A stretch of DNA of 64,000 nucleotides from Roseococcus sp. (GTDB lineage Bacteria; Pseudomonadota; Alphaproteobacteria; Acetobacterales; Acetobacteraceae), in assembly GCA_026414745.1 (NCBI GenBank), contig JAOAIK010000017.1, forward strand, positions 1-64,000. The letters are read 5' to 3'. Below the pieces are notes generated by a model. It made no database searches and was not told the DNA's origin. It worked only from the letters and a program-made list of their open reading frames with translations. This document shows positions 47,645-56,183 of this stretch, piece after piece (the stretch's first letter is position 1; every line of letters starts with the position of its first letter). Made by a program: the position numbers and the translations under genes.

Positions 47645-48430
47645 TCAGCGCCCCCGGAACACCGGCTTGCGCTTGGCGAGGAAGGCCTCGCGGCCTTCCC
47701 TGTGGTCCTCGGTGACGAAAAGGGCGGCCTGCCAGTCCGCCTCGCGCGCCAGCGCCCGCTCGAGTTCCTCGGCGAACCACTGCTTGGTGTAGGCGATGGG
47801 CAGCGGCGCCTCCTGCGCCAGGGCGCGCGCCTTCTCGAGCGCCGCCTCCAGCGCCTTCCCCTTGGGCACCACATAGTCCACAAGGCCGATGCGCTGCGCC
47901 TCGGTGCCCAGATACTGCGTGTGGTGCAGCAGCATGTCCCGCGCGCGGCCCGCGCCGATGCGCGCGGGCAGGGTGGCGGGGAGCCCCATGTCCGCCATCA
48001 GGCCGATCTTGTGGAAGCCGGCCATGAAGCGCGCATCGTCCGCCGCCACGATGGTGTCGCAGAGCAGCGCGAGCGAGAGGCCGGCCCCCACGGCCCAGCC
48101 CTCCACCGCCGCCACCACGGGCAGGTTGCCGCGCGCCAGCAGCCGCACCAGCCGGTGGGTGCGCCGCATGCGCTCGCGCCCCTCATAGGCGGTGGCGATG
48201 TTCATGCCCGAGATGTCGCCGCCCGCCGAGAACACGCCCTCGCTGCCCGTCAGCACGATGGCGCGCGTGGTGCCGTCGGCGAAGGCGCGCTCCAGCGCCT
48301 GCTCCAGCTCGACGCGCAGCGGCACCGACAGCGCGTTGCGCCGCGCCGGATAATCGAGGGTGAGCACGACAACGGGCCCCTCGCGCTCCTCGATGACGCG
48401 CATGCGCGCCGCGGCCTCGGTGCCGTCCAT
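47645..48430 (-). CDS. Enoyl-CoA hydratase/isomerase family protein
   Basis: 261-aa crotonase-fold enzyme. The two oxyanion-hole segments are VFSAGGDISGMNIATAY and EGWAVGAGLSLALLCDTIVA. ADDARFMAGFHKIGLMADMG follows, with Asp in the second catalytic position rather than the usual Glu-Glu pair of ECH1, so it may be an isomerase or a thioesterase-like member. The C-terminal EGREAFLAKRKPVFRGR is complete, so the RTX junction did not damage it. Its ATG overlaps the stop of the acyl-CoA dehydrogenase gene by one base (TGATG). Confidence 0.9.
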   Translation of the reverse strand: MDGTEAAARMRVIEEREGPVVVLTLDYPARRNALSVPLRVELEQALERAFADGTTRAIVLTGSEGVFSAGGDISGMNIATAYEGRERMRRTHRLVRLLARGNLPVVAAVEGWAVGAGLSLALLCDTIVAADDARFMAGFHKIGLMADMGLPATLPARIGAGRARDMLLHHTQYLGTEAQRIGLVDYVVPKGKALEAALEKARALAQEAPLPIAYTKQWFAEELERALAREADWQAALFVTEDHREGREAFLAKRKPVFRGR

Positions 48431-49527
48431 CAGGCATCCTCCGTCTCGGGGGAGAGGGCGTGGAAGCGCCGGCGGTGCAGCGCCGCCCCGCCGAAGGCCG
48501 GCGCGAGCACCATGGCCCGGCGCAGGTAGAGCCCGACGTCGTACTGGTCGGTGTAGCCGATGCCGCCATGAAGCTGCAGGCAGGCCTGCTGCACCAGCAT
48601 TCCCGCCTCGCTCGCCCGCGCCTTGGCGCGGGAGACGAGGGCGCGCGCCGCATCGCCCCGCAGGCCGGCATCGAGTGCGGCCGCCGCCTGCTCCACCGCC
48701 GCGCGCGTCAGCGCCACCTGCATCTTCGCGTCGGCCGCCTTGTGCTGCAGCGCCTGGAAGCTGCCGATCACCCTGCCGAACTGCTGCCGCGTGCGGAGGT
48801 AGTCCAGCGTCATGGCGAAGGCGGCCTCCATGCCGCCCAAGAGCGCCGCGGCCGTCAGCAGCGCGGCGCGGTCGAGCCCCTCGGCGAGCGCCTCGCCGAT
48901 GTCGTCCGCGATGTGGCTGCCCGGGCCATGGCCGACGAAGGGGTCCGGCCGCACCGTGGACAGGTGGCCGCCATCCTGCGTCGTCTCGTTCGTCACCTCG
49001 GCCATGTCCCGCACCAGCAGGTGCAGCGCCACGCGCCCGCCCTCGCGCACCGGCCAGAGGAAGTGGCTCGCGCCCGCGCCCATCGGCACGAAGCGCCGCG
49101 CGCCCTCGGCCGTGGCGGCGGGCTCGAGCGTGTTCGCGCGGTCCTGCCAGGCGGTGAGCGCCACCGCCTGGCCCGCCAGCACCAGCGGCAGCAGCGTCTC
49201 CTCGCCCGCCGCGGCCAGCAGATGCGCCGAGAGCATGAGCGGGATCACCGGCTCGGGGGCGAGGGCGCGACCGAGCTCCTCCGCCAGCGCCACCGCCTCG
49301 CCCATGCCCATGCCGGCCCCGCCCGCTTCCTCCGGCAGGGCGAGGCCGATCCAGCCCGCCTCGCCCATCGCGGCGAGTGTGCCCGGCTCGAAGCCCGGCT
49401 CGGTGAAGCGCAGGGCGCGCACGCGGGCGAGCCCCTCGCCCAGCAGGCCGCGCGCGCTGTCGCGGATCATGGCAATGCTCTCGAGCCGCTCCTGCTCGAA
49501 GGGCGGGATGCCGGCGGCGGCGCTCAT
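48430..49527 (-). CDS. Acyl-CoA dehydrogenase (small, FadE-type)
   Basis: 365-aa acyl-CoA dehydrogenase of the short FadE class. GWIGLALPEEAGGAGMGMGE and YLRTRQQFGRVIGSFQALQH are family motifs, and the flavin-contacting LQLHGGIGYTDQYDVGLYLR lies near the C-terminus. The middle domain lacks the long signature seen in the larger paralogue, consistent with the beta-type partner of a heteromeric dehydrogenase. It is translationally coupled to the enoyl-CoA hydratase and starts 10 bp after the CoA-transferase stop. Confidence 0.9.
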   Translation of the reverse strand: MSAAAGIPPFEQERLESIAMIRDSARGLLGEGLARVRALRFTEPGFEPGTLAAMGEAGWIGLALPEEAGGAGMGMGEAVALAEELGRALAPEPVIPLMLSAHLLAAAGEETLLPLVLAGQAVALTAWQDRANTLEPAATAEGARRFVPMGAGASHFLWPVREGGRVALHLLVRDMAEVTNETTQDGGHLSTVRPDPFVGHGPGSHIADDIGEALAEGLDRAALLTAAALLGGMEAAFAMTLDYLRTRQQFGRVIGSFQALQHKAADAKMQVALTRAAVEQAAAALDAGLRGDAARALVSRAKARASEAGMLVQQACLQLHGGIGYTDQYDVGLYLRRAMVLAPAFGGAALHRRRFHALSPETEDA

Positions 49528-49537
49528 CCCGCCCCCC

Positions 49538-50182
49538 TCAGGCCCGGGTGTGCAGCGTGGCGCCGCTGCGCGCCTGCAGCTCCTCGAGGCTCATGCCCTC
49601 CACGATGTCGCGCACCACGAAGCCGAGGCCGGGGACGATGTCGAGCACCGCGAGGTTGGTGTAGACGCGGCTGACATTGCCGAGCGCCGTCAGCGGATAG
49701 CCGCAGCGCCGCACGATCTTGGGCCGCCCGTCCTTGGTCTGGTGCTCCATCACCACCCAGAGGCGCTTGGCGCCGGCGGCGAGGTCCATCGCACCGCCGA
49801 CGGCGGGCGCGGTGTCGTTCTCGCTGGTGGCCCAGTTGGCGAGGTCGCCGTTCTCGGCCACCTCGAAGCCGCCGAGCACGCAGAGGTCGATGTGCCCGCC
49901 GCGGATCATCGCGAAGCTGTCCGCATGGTGGCAGAAGGAGCCCCCGGGCCGCAGCGTCACCATCTGCTTGCCGGCGTTGATCAGCCAGGGGTCCTCGCGG
50001 CCCTTCTCCGGCGCGGGGCCCATGCCGAGCACGCCGTTCTCGGACTGGAAGATCACCTCGCGCTCCAGCGGCACATGGTCGGCGATCAGGGTCGGGATGC
50101 CGATGCCGAGATTCACCACCCAGCCCTCGGGGATGTCGGCGGCGGCCTTCGCGGCCATCTGGGCGCGGGAAAAGGGCGTCAT
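49538..50182 (-). CDS. 3-Oxoacid CoA-transferase, beta subunit
   Basis: 214-aa CoA-transferase family I beta subunit (ScoB/PcaJ/AtoA type). NLGIGIPTLIADHVPLEREV and IFQSENGVLGMGPAPEKG carry the catalytic Glu (SENG). GGHIDLCVLGGFEVAENGDL, GGAMDLAAGAKRLWVVMEHQ and the remaining C-terminus are typical. The alpha subunit, normally adjacent, is absent: upstream lies glutathione peroxidase. The gene probably serves the acyl-CoA catabolic operon, forming a dimer with an alpha subunit encoded elsewhere. Confidence 0.92.
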   Translation of the reverse strand: MTPFSRAQMAAKAAADIPEGWVVNLGIGIPTLIADHVPLEREVIFQSENGVLGMGPAPEKGREDPWLINAGKQMVTLRPGGSFCHHADSFAMIRGGHIDLCVLGGFEVAENGDLANWATSENDTAPAVGGAMDLAAGAKRLWVVMEHQTKDGRPKIVRRCGYPLTALGNVSRVYTNLAVLDIVPGLGFVVRDIVEGMSLEELQARSGATLHTRA

Positions 50183-50242
50183 GGCGATCTCCTCCGGTCG
50201 GCGGCGGAGGGTAGGCCCGGCGGCGCGCGGGGTCCAGGCCCG

Positions 50243-50716
50243 CTACAGCAGCGCCTCCACCTCCTTCACCAGCGCCGCGGGGGTGGTGGTGGGGGCGAAG
50301 CGGCCGCGCACCCGGCCGTCGCGGTCGAGCAGGAACTTAGTGAAGTTCCACTTGATGGCGTCGGTCAGGAAGCCGCCCTTCTCGGCCTTCAGCCAGGCGA
50401 AGAGGGGGTGCGCGCGCGGCCCGTTCACCTCGACCTTGGCGAAGAGCGGGAAGGTGACGCCGAAATTCTTCTCGCAGAAGGCGGCGATCTCGGAATCCGT
50501 CCCCGGCTCCTGGTGGCCGAACTGGTCGCAGGGGAAGGCGAGGATCTCGAGGCCGCGCGGCCCATGGCTCTCGTAGAGCGCCTGCAGCCCCTTGTATTGC
50601 GGCGTGAAGCCGCATTTCGAGGCGGTGTTCACCACCAGCACCACCTTGCCGCGATAGTCCGCCATCGGCTGGGTGCTGCCGTCGTTGCGCGTGGCGCTGA
50701 AATCGTAGAAACCCAT
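50243..50716 (-). CDS. Glutathione peroxidase-family protein
   Basis: 157-aa peroxidase. The catalytic segment is VVNTASKCGFTPQYKGLQAL (Cys in place of selenocysteine), followed by ILAFPCDQFGHQEPGTDSEI, with a possible resolving Cys, and WNFTKFLLDRDGRVRGRFAP with the conserved Trp-Asn. It reduces peroxides in the cytoplasm, usually with thioredoxin rather than glutathione in bacteria. The ATG at 50716 (MGFYDFSATRNDG) is the only start consistent with the family. It lies 14 bp after the broken methyltransferase gene. Confidence 0.93.
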   Translation of the reverse strand: MGFYDFSATRNDGSTQPMADYRGKVVLVVNTASKCGFTPQYKGLQALYESHGPRGLEILAFPCDQFGHQEPGTDSEIAAFCEKNFGVTFPLFAKVEVNGPRAHPLFAWLKAEKGGFLTDAIKWNFTKFLLDRDGRVRGRFAPTTTPAALVKEVEALL

Positions 50717-50730
50717 GGAACCCTCCCGCG

Positions 50731-51368
50731 TCAGCGCGGTTTCTGCGCGAAGACGAGCACGTCGTCGAGCGCGGCGTAGATCCGCCCTGCCCCGAGCGCG
50801 CCCAGCGCGCGATAGGGCAGCAGCAGCGTGGCCGGCAGGCGGCGGGCGAGCGCGGCATCCCTCATCAGCGCGCGGTGGAAGCCGGGGAACACGTCCTCGC
50901 TGATGGAGTCCACGCGCGCGGCGGCGAAGCCCGCGGCGCGGAGCTGCGCCGCGAGTCCCGCGCGCTCCACCGCATTGGCCGCCGGCACGCGGAAACGCTC
51001 GGCGAAGCCGCGCCAGGAGAGGCGCTGCCAGCGCGCCAGCAGCGCGGAGGCGGCGGGCGGGGCGCGCAGGATGTCGGCCATGGCGAGCCGCCCGCCCGGG
51101 CGCAGCACCCGGAAGGCCTCGGCCAGGAAGGCCTCGCGCGTGTCGAAGTGGAAGGCGCATTCCAGCGCCGTCACCACGTCGCAGCACGCATCGGGCAGCG
51201 GCATGGCGGTGGCCGAGCCCAGGCGCAGCGCGATCACCTCCGCGAGGCCCGCCCGCCGCACCCGCGCGCGCCGAGCAGCCCCTAGAGCGCGGCGACCGAG
51301 GCGCCGCCGCGCGCGCCGAGCGCCCAGCGCCCCATCTCCCACGCGAAGCTCATGCCTCGGAAGTGGGG
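50731..51368 (-). pseudogene. Broken class I SAM-dependent methyltransferase
   Basis: Two pieces of a methyltransferase are visible in different frames. The upstream piece reads PHFRGMSFAWEMGRWALGAR (51368 to about 51300) and stops at a TAG at 51284-51282. The downstream piece reads RAGLAEVIALRLGSATAMPL, CCDVVTALECAFHFDTREAF, VLRPGGRLAMADI and DDVLVFAQKPR to the stop at 50731. The SAM-binding motif I (the VLDxGxGxG loop), expected between them, is missing. An internal deletion with a frameshift would explain this. The remainder of the fold looks intact, so the loss may be recent; a sequencing or assembly error is the alternative. Confidence 0.65.
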
Positions 51369-51398
51369 CGGCCCGCGCCCCCGCCAAGCCCGGGCCGG

Positions 51399-51806
51399 TC
51401 AACCGGGCTCGGGCCAGTCCGGCCGCTCGAAGCGCTGGAACTCGATGAGGTAGCCGGCCGGGTCGGTGACGAAGAAATGCGTCACGCGATAGGCCTCGGA
51501 GTATGCGGGCGCGGGCGGCACCGCGACACCCTTCGCCTTGAGGAAGGCGTGCCAGCCCTCCACCTCGGGCGTGACGAAGGTGAACACCACGCCGCCCTGC
51601 ACGCGCGGATTGTCGGAGGCGCGCGGCGCCCGGGCGCGGCAGACGCCGAGGAAGGCGCGATCCCCCTCGGCCGCGGCGTAGATGCGGCAGGTCCCCTGGT
51701 CCTGCACCAGGGGCAGTTGCAGCACCTCCTCGTAGAAGCGCCAGGAGGCGGCGGGATCCTCGGCGTAGAGGAAGGTGACCTGCTGGGCGGGGGCGGGACG
51801 GGTCAT
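51399..51806 (-). CDS. VOC-superfamily (glyoxalase/bleomycin-resistance-like) protein
   Basis: 135-aa vicinal-oxygen-chelate fold protein. QVTFLYAEDPAASWRFYEEV and the C-terminal VTHFFVTDPAGYLIEFQRFE form the paired beta-alpha-beta-beta-beta modules; GVVFTFVTPEVEGWHAFLKA joins them. Only one obvious metal-ligand Glu is seen (IEFQ), so catalysis is uncertain. Such proteins act as dioxygenases, isomerases or ligand-binding proteins. The ATG at 51806 overlaps the stop of the large helicase gene (ATGA), so the two are translationally coupled. Confidence 0.82.
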   Translation of the reverse strand: MTRPAPAQQVTFLYAEDPAASWRFYEEVLQLPLVQDQGTCRIYAAAEGDRAFLGVCRARAPRASDNPRVQGGVVFTFVTPEVEGWHAFLKAKGVAVPPAPAYSEAYRVTHFFVTDPAGYLIEFQRFERPDWPEPG

Positions 51807-54800
51807 GGCTCGGCTCCGGGCGCGAGGCGGCCCGCCCCGGCGGCGAGGGCGAGGCGCGCGGCAATGGCGGGAAGGGCGGCGGCATCGAGGCCGAGCATCC
51901 GCACCACCCCGGCCGCCAGCTCCTCCTCGCTCGCGCGGGGGGAGAGGGCGAGCAGCCGGCGCGCGGCGGCCTCGATCTCGGCGGGCGGCACCAGGGCGGC
52001 GCGGCGCAGATGGGCAGCCGCGGCGCGGCGGTCGCGCGGGGCGGGCGGGGGCGTGTCCTCGAGCCGCCAGAAGCCGCCCTCTTCCAGCGCCCCGTGCAGG
52101 AGTTGAGCCTCGCGCAGCGCGCCCTGCGCCTCGGCGGGCTGGAAGGCCGCCCCCGCCAGCAGCCGTGCGCGCTCGAGGATGGCCTCGCGGTGCACCGGCG
52201 CCTCGGCGCGCAGGATGGCGAGGATCATCTGTGTCCATTCCGCGCGCGAGCGCGGCGGCGTCTCCCAGCTCGCCTCGACATAGGGGGCGGCGAGGCCGGT
52301 CTCGGGCGCGGCGGCCGGGGTGGCAAGGGGCGCCGCCTCCACCCCCAGCGCCGCGCGCAGCGCCGCGCGCGCCGCCTCCGGCCGGTTCAGCCAGTCGAGC
52401 GACCAGGAGCGCAGCAGCCGCCAGCCCATCCCCTCGAGCGCCATCTGCCGGCCGCGGTCGCGGTCGCGCGCGCAGCGCAGCGCGGCCCAGTCCGGCCCGT
52501 CGAGCTCCACCCCGAGCTCGAAGCCTTCCGGCCCGCGGGCGGCGACGTCGAGGAACAGGCCCGAGAGGCCGACGCGCGCCACCGGCTCGCGCCCCGCCTG
52601 CGCGACCAGATCGCCGATGAGCGCGGCGAGCGGCGTCGCCTCCTCGCCCGCCACGCGCCGCGCCTCGGCGCCGGCGGCGAAGGCGAGGAAGGTCTTGAGC
52701 GCGGCCACGCCCCGGCCCCTGGCGCGCTCCGTGTCCACCTCCTCCGCGCCGATGCCGCTGAAGACGATGCAGCGCTTCTTCGCGCGCGTGATGAGCACGT
52801 TGAGCCGCCGCTCGCCCCCCTCGTTGGAGAGCGGGCCGAAGCGCATGGCGAGCTTCCCGTCCGCGCCGCGCCCGTAGCCCACCGAGATCATGATGGCGTC
52901 GCGCTCGTCGCCCTGCACGTTCTCGAGGTTCTTCACGAAGAAGGGCTCGGCGGGGTGGGCGGCGAAGAAGGCCTCCGTCTCCGGGCTCGCACGGCGCAGC
53001 CGCTCCACCGCCTCGAGGATCGCGTCGCGCTGCGTCACCGAGAAGGCGGCCACACCCAGCGTGTCCTGCGGCGTCTCGCGCGCGTGGCGCAGCACCGCTT
53101 CGGCCACCGCCTCGGCCTCGGGCAGGTTGGCGCTGCCGGCGAAGCGTCCCTCCACGCGGACCAGCGAGAGGCCGAGCGTGGGGCTGCGCGGGCGCGGCGA
53201 GGGCAGCACCAGAAGCCGGTCCTCGTAGAACTCGCGGTTGGAGGTGGCGATCAGGCTCTCGTGCCGGCTGCGGTAGTGCCAGCGCAGCATCAGGCGCGGG
53301 ATGCCGCGCGCGTTGGCCAGGCCGAGGATGCTCTCGACGTCGCGCGCCTCCAGCACCTTCTCCTCGTCCTCGGGCGCGTCCTCCGCATCCTCCGTCATGC
53401 GCTGGAAGAAGCGGGTGGGCGGCATCTGCCGGTCATCGCCCACCACGACCAGCTGCTTCGCCCGCGCGATGGCGCCCAGCGCGTCCACCGGCTCGATCTG
53501 GCTCGCCTCGTCCATCACCAGAAGGTCGAACTCGGGGAAGCCGGGCAGGGTGGCGTGGTGCGGGTTCGCGAGGAACTGCGCGACGCTGAGCGGGCTCATC
53601 ATGAAGATCGGCTTGGCCTTGCGGATCAGCGGCGCGGCGCGGGAGAGGATGGTCCGCACCGGCGCATGGCCGCGTTTTCTTTCGAACTCGCCGCGCAGGA
53701 AGGCCAGGGCGGCAGGCGCCTCGCCCTCGCGCAGCGCCTTCACCCGCGCGGCGTGGGCGGCGGCGGCCTCGGCGCGGGCGAGGCGCACCCGGGCCGCATC
53801 TGCGGCGCGGAAATCGGCCAGCAGCCTGTCGGCCGCCGCCCCGTCGAAGGCGGCGAGGCTCGGCTGCTCGCGGAAGAGGATGCGCAGCAGGGATTCGTGC
53901 AGGGCGAAGTCGAAGGCGGCCTCGGCGCGCTCGGGCGGGAGGGCGCCCTGCTCCAGCGCCGCGGCGAGGGGCGCGAGCTCGGGCGCCGCCGCCAGGGCGC
54001 GCGCCCAGCCCTGCCAGTCGGCCAGCGCCTCGGGCGCGGCGGACCAGGCGGCCAGCGTCTCGGCGAGCGCCGACCAGGGGCCCTCGAAGGCGAGGCCCGT
54101 CGCCTCCGCGATCGGGGCCCAGGCGGCGAGCGCGGCGCGCTGCGCCTCCTCCGGCGGCGGCGCGGCGAAGGCCGCGGCGTTCGCCTCCATCCAGGCGATG
54201 TCGCGCGCGAGCGTCGCCGCGTCGGGGCCGGGGCCGAGCCGCGCCCGCGCGGCCTGGGCGGCGAGCAGCGCCTCCAGCGCGGCGTCGTCGGCCGGGTCGC
54301 GCAGGGCCGCGGCGAGGGCGGCCTGGGCGGCGCGGCGGCCGCCGTCGAGGAAGCCGAGCAACCCGCCGGGCCGGGCGAGGGTGGCGCGCGCCTCGGCCAG
54401 CCCCGGCGCGTCCAGCGCGCCGGGAAGGAAACGCGGATCCTGCCGCGCGGCCTCGATCAGGCGCAGATCCGCGAGGCGGGCGCGGGCGGCGGGAAGCTCC
54501 TCCGGGCGCATCGGCGCCTCGGCCCGGCGCTGTTCGGCCGCCAGGGCGGCGCGCGCCTCGGCGACCGTGCCGGGGGCGGCGGCGAGGACGCGCAGCGCGC
54601 GCGGCAGCGCCGCCAGCAGCCGGTCGGCCGCCAGCGCGTCCAGATCGGACCGCACGCCGCGCCAGGGGCTCCGCGCGCCGGCCACCCGCGCGCCGAGCTC
54701 CCGCGCCGCCTCGCGCAGCGCGCGGATGCGCGGCCCGTCCCAGCCCGCGGCGTCCAGCGTGAAGGGCGGCGGCGCCTCGCCGGCGGCGCGCAGCCGGGCG

Positions 54801-56101
54801 AGGCGGGCGATCACCTCCTGCGCCACCAGGCCCGAGGCGCCGACGGTGGCGCGCATCGCCGCCGCGTGGCGGTTGAGCCGCCCGCGCAGGTCGCCCAGCC
54901 GCTGGATCGCCTCCTCGCGCGCGCGCGGCGGCGGCGGGGGCAGGGCGAGGGTGGCGCGCAGATCGTCCAGCACCGCGCGCTTGCCGGTCTTCTCGCTGTG
55001 CAGCTCCAGCACCGCCGCGCCGAGGCCGAGGGTGTCCAGCCGGCGCTTCACCACCTCCAGCGCCGCGGCCTTTTCGGCCACGAACAGCGCGCTGCGCCCG
55101 TCCAGCACGGCCTGGGCGAGGATGTTCACGATGGTCTGGCTCTTGCCCGTGCCGGGCGGGCCCTGGATCACCAGCGAATGGCCGCGCCGCACCGCCTCCA
55201 CCGCCAGGGCCTGGCTGCCGTCCACCTCCAGCACGTGATCGAGGCGCTCGACGGGGATTTCCGCGTCCACATCCGCCTCATCGGGGAAGGGCGGCGGCTC
55301 GGGCGGCGGGGCCACGGGGTCGAGCAGGCGGCGCAGCAGCGGATGGGCGAGCAGGCCGGGATGCGCCTCGGGGTCGAGGTCCCGCCACATCAGGAACTTC
55401 GAGAAGGCGAAGAGGCCGAGCGCCAGCGCATCCGCCTCCACCGACCAGCCCGCCCGCACCGCGACGGCGCCGCGCACCGCCTCGGCCCAGGCGGCCGGGT
55501 CGTAGTCCGCGAACTCGGGCAGCGCGATGCGGAACTCGACGGCGAGCTTCTCGCGCAGCGAGAGGTTCTCCACCGCCTCCTCCGGGTTCGCGCGCAGGCG
55601 GTAGCGGCTGGAGACGCCCTCGCGCTCCAGCGTGGCGGGGATGAGGGCGAGCGGCGCGCGGCGCGGCGTGGCGGGGGTGGCCGGGTCGAACCAGGTGAGC
55701 GCGCCGACGGCGAGGAAGAGCGCGGCGACGCCGCTCTCCTCGCGCGCCGTGCGCGCGTCGTTCAGCAGATCGCGCAGGCGGCGGGAGAGCTCCTCCGGGC
55801 CCAGCGCCGCGCGCAGGTGGGTGTCGCGCCGCCACTGCTCGGCGCTGGCCTCGGCGTTCGCCACCGCCACGCCCTCTGCCCTCGGCGCGCGCCGGCCGCG
55901 CCCTGCCTCGGCCGCGCCGGCAGCCTCGAAGCCGAAGGCCCGGCCGGCGGCGAGCTGCGCCACGACGAAGCCGGCGTCCTCGCCCTCGAAGGGGATCACG
56001 CCGCGCGCCCGGCCGCTCGCGGGCAGGGCGAGGAGGCGGTTGCGCGTCGAGAGATCGAGCAGGGCGCGGCGGGCGGCGGCGAGGGGCGCGGCGAGGCTCA
56101 T
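51803..56101 (-). CDS. DUF4011/COG1112 superfamily 1 helicase with Vsr-like nuclease and DUF3320 domains
   Basis: 1432-aa multidomain protein. The N-terminal DUF4011-type region (DLSTRNRLLALPASGRARGV, then SGVAALFLAVGALTWFDP) spans about residues 1-290. The helicase follows, with Walker A in VIQGPPGTGKSQTIVNILAQ (~317), a long helical insert, Walker B in LLVMDEASQIEPVDALGAIA (~862), HYRSRHESLIATSNREFYED and the C-terminal motifs NVQGDERDAIMISVGYGRGA and RLNVLITRAKKRCIVF. From ~1198 a Vsr/MTES_1575-like nuclease motif is seen (VELDGPDWAA, ARDRDRGRQ, GWRLLRSWSLDWL), then a DUF3320-like region. COG1112 helicases occur in phage-defence systems, but no known partner is adjacent and a repair role is equally possible. 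Confidence 0.85.
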   Translation of the reverse strand: MSLAAPLAAARRALLDLSTRNRLLALPASGRARGVIPFEGEDAGFVVAQLAAGRAFGFEAAGAAEAGRGRRAPRAEGVAVANAEASAEQWRRDTHLRAALGPEELSRRLRDLLNDARTAREESGVAALFLAVGALTWFDPATPATPRRAPLALIPATLEREGVSSRYRLRANPEEAVENLSLREKLAVEFRIALPEFADYDPAAWAEAVRGAVAVRAGWSVEADALALGLFAFSKFLMWRDLDPEAHPGLLAHPLLRRLLDPVAPPPEPPPFPDEADVDAEIPVERLDHVLEVDGSQALAVEAVRRGHSLVIQGPPGTGKSQTIVNILAQAVLDGRSALFVAEKAAALEVVKRRLDTLGLGAAVLELHSEKTGKRAVLDDLRATLALPPPPPRAREEAIQRLGDLRGRLNRHAAAMRATVGASGLVAQEVIARLARLRAAGEAPPPFTLDAAGWDGPRIRALREAARELGARVAGARSPWRGVRSDLDALAADRLLAALPRALRVLAAAPGTVAEARAALAAEQRRAEAPMRPEELPAARARLADLRLIEAARQDPRFLPGALDAPGLAEARATLARPGGLLGFLDGGRRAAQAALAAALRDPADDAALEALLAAQAARARLGPGPDAATLARDIAWMEANAAAFAAPPPEEAQRAALAAWAPIAEATGLAFEGPWSALAETLAAWSAAPEALADWQGWARALAAAPELAPLAAALEQGALPPERAEAAFDFALHESLLRILFREQPSLAAFDGAAADRLLADFRAADAARVRLARAEAAAAHAARVKALREGEAPAALAFLRGEFERKRGHAPVRTILSRAAPLIRKAKPIFMMSPLSVAQFLANPHHATLPGFPEFDLLVMDEASQIEPVDALGAIARAKQLVVVGDDRQMPPTRFFQRMTEDAEDAPEDEEKVLEARDVESILGLANARGIPRLMLRWHYRSRHESLIATSNREFYEDRLLVLPSPRPRSPTLGLSLVRVEGRFAGSANLPEAEAVAEAVLRHARETPQDTLGVAAFSVTQRDAILEAVERLRRASPETEAFFAAHPAEPFFVKNLENVQGDERDAIMISVGYGRGADGKLAMRFGPLSNEGGERRLNVLITRAKKRCIVFSGIGAEEVDTERARGRGVAALKTFLAFAAGAEARRVAGEEATPLAALIGDLVAQAGREPVARVGLSGLFLDVAARGPEGFELGVELDGPDWAALRCARDRDRGRQMALEGMGWRLLRSWSLDWLNRPEAARAALRAALGVEAAPLATPAAAPETGLAAPYVEASWETPPRSRAEWTQMILAILRAEAPVHREAILERARLLAGAAFQPAEAQGALREAQLLHGALEEGGFWRLEDTPPPAPRDRRAAAAHLRRAALVPPAEIEAAARRLLALSPRASEEELAAGVVRMLGLDAAALPAIAARLALAAGAGRLAPGAEP

Positions 56102-56183
56102 GGCGGCGGGTCCGGGACGCGGCGCGCGGATTTCTCCCCGAAATCCGCCTGCGCCGGAAGCGCCAAGCTCCGCGCCCGCAGAC

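Noticed and set aside
51803-56101. A complete phage-defence island
   Set aside because: Only the helicase-nuclease gene could belong. Neighbours (VOC protein, mlaCA, metF) are ordinary, and no methylase, PLD nuclease, integrase or toxin gene is present.
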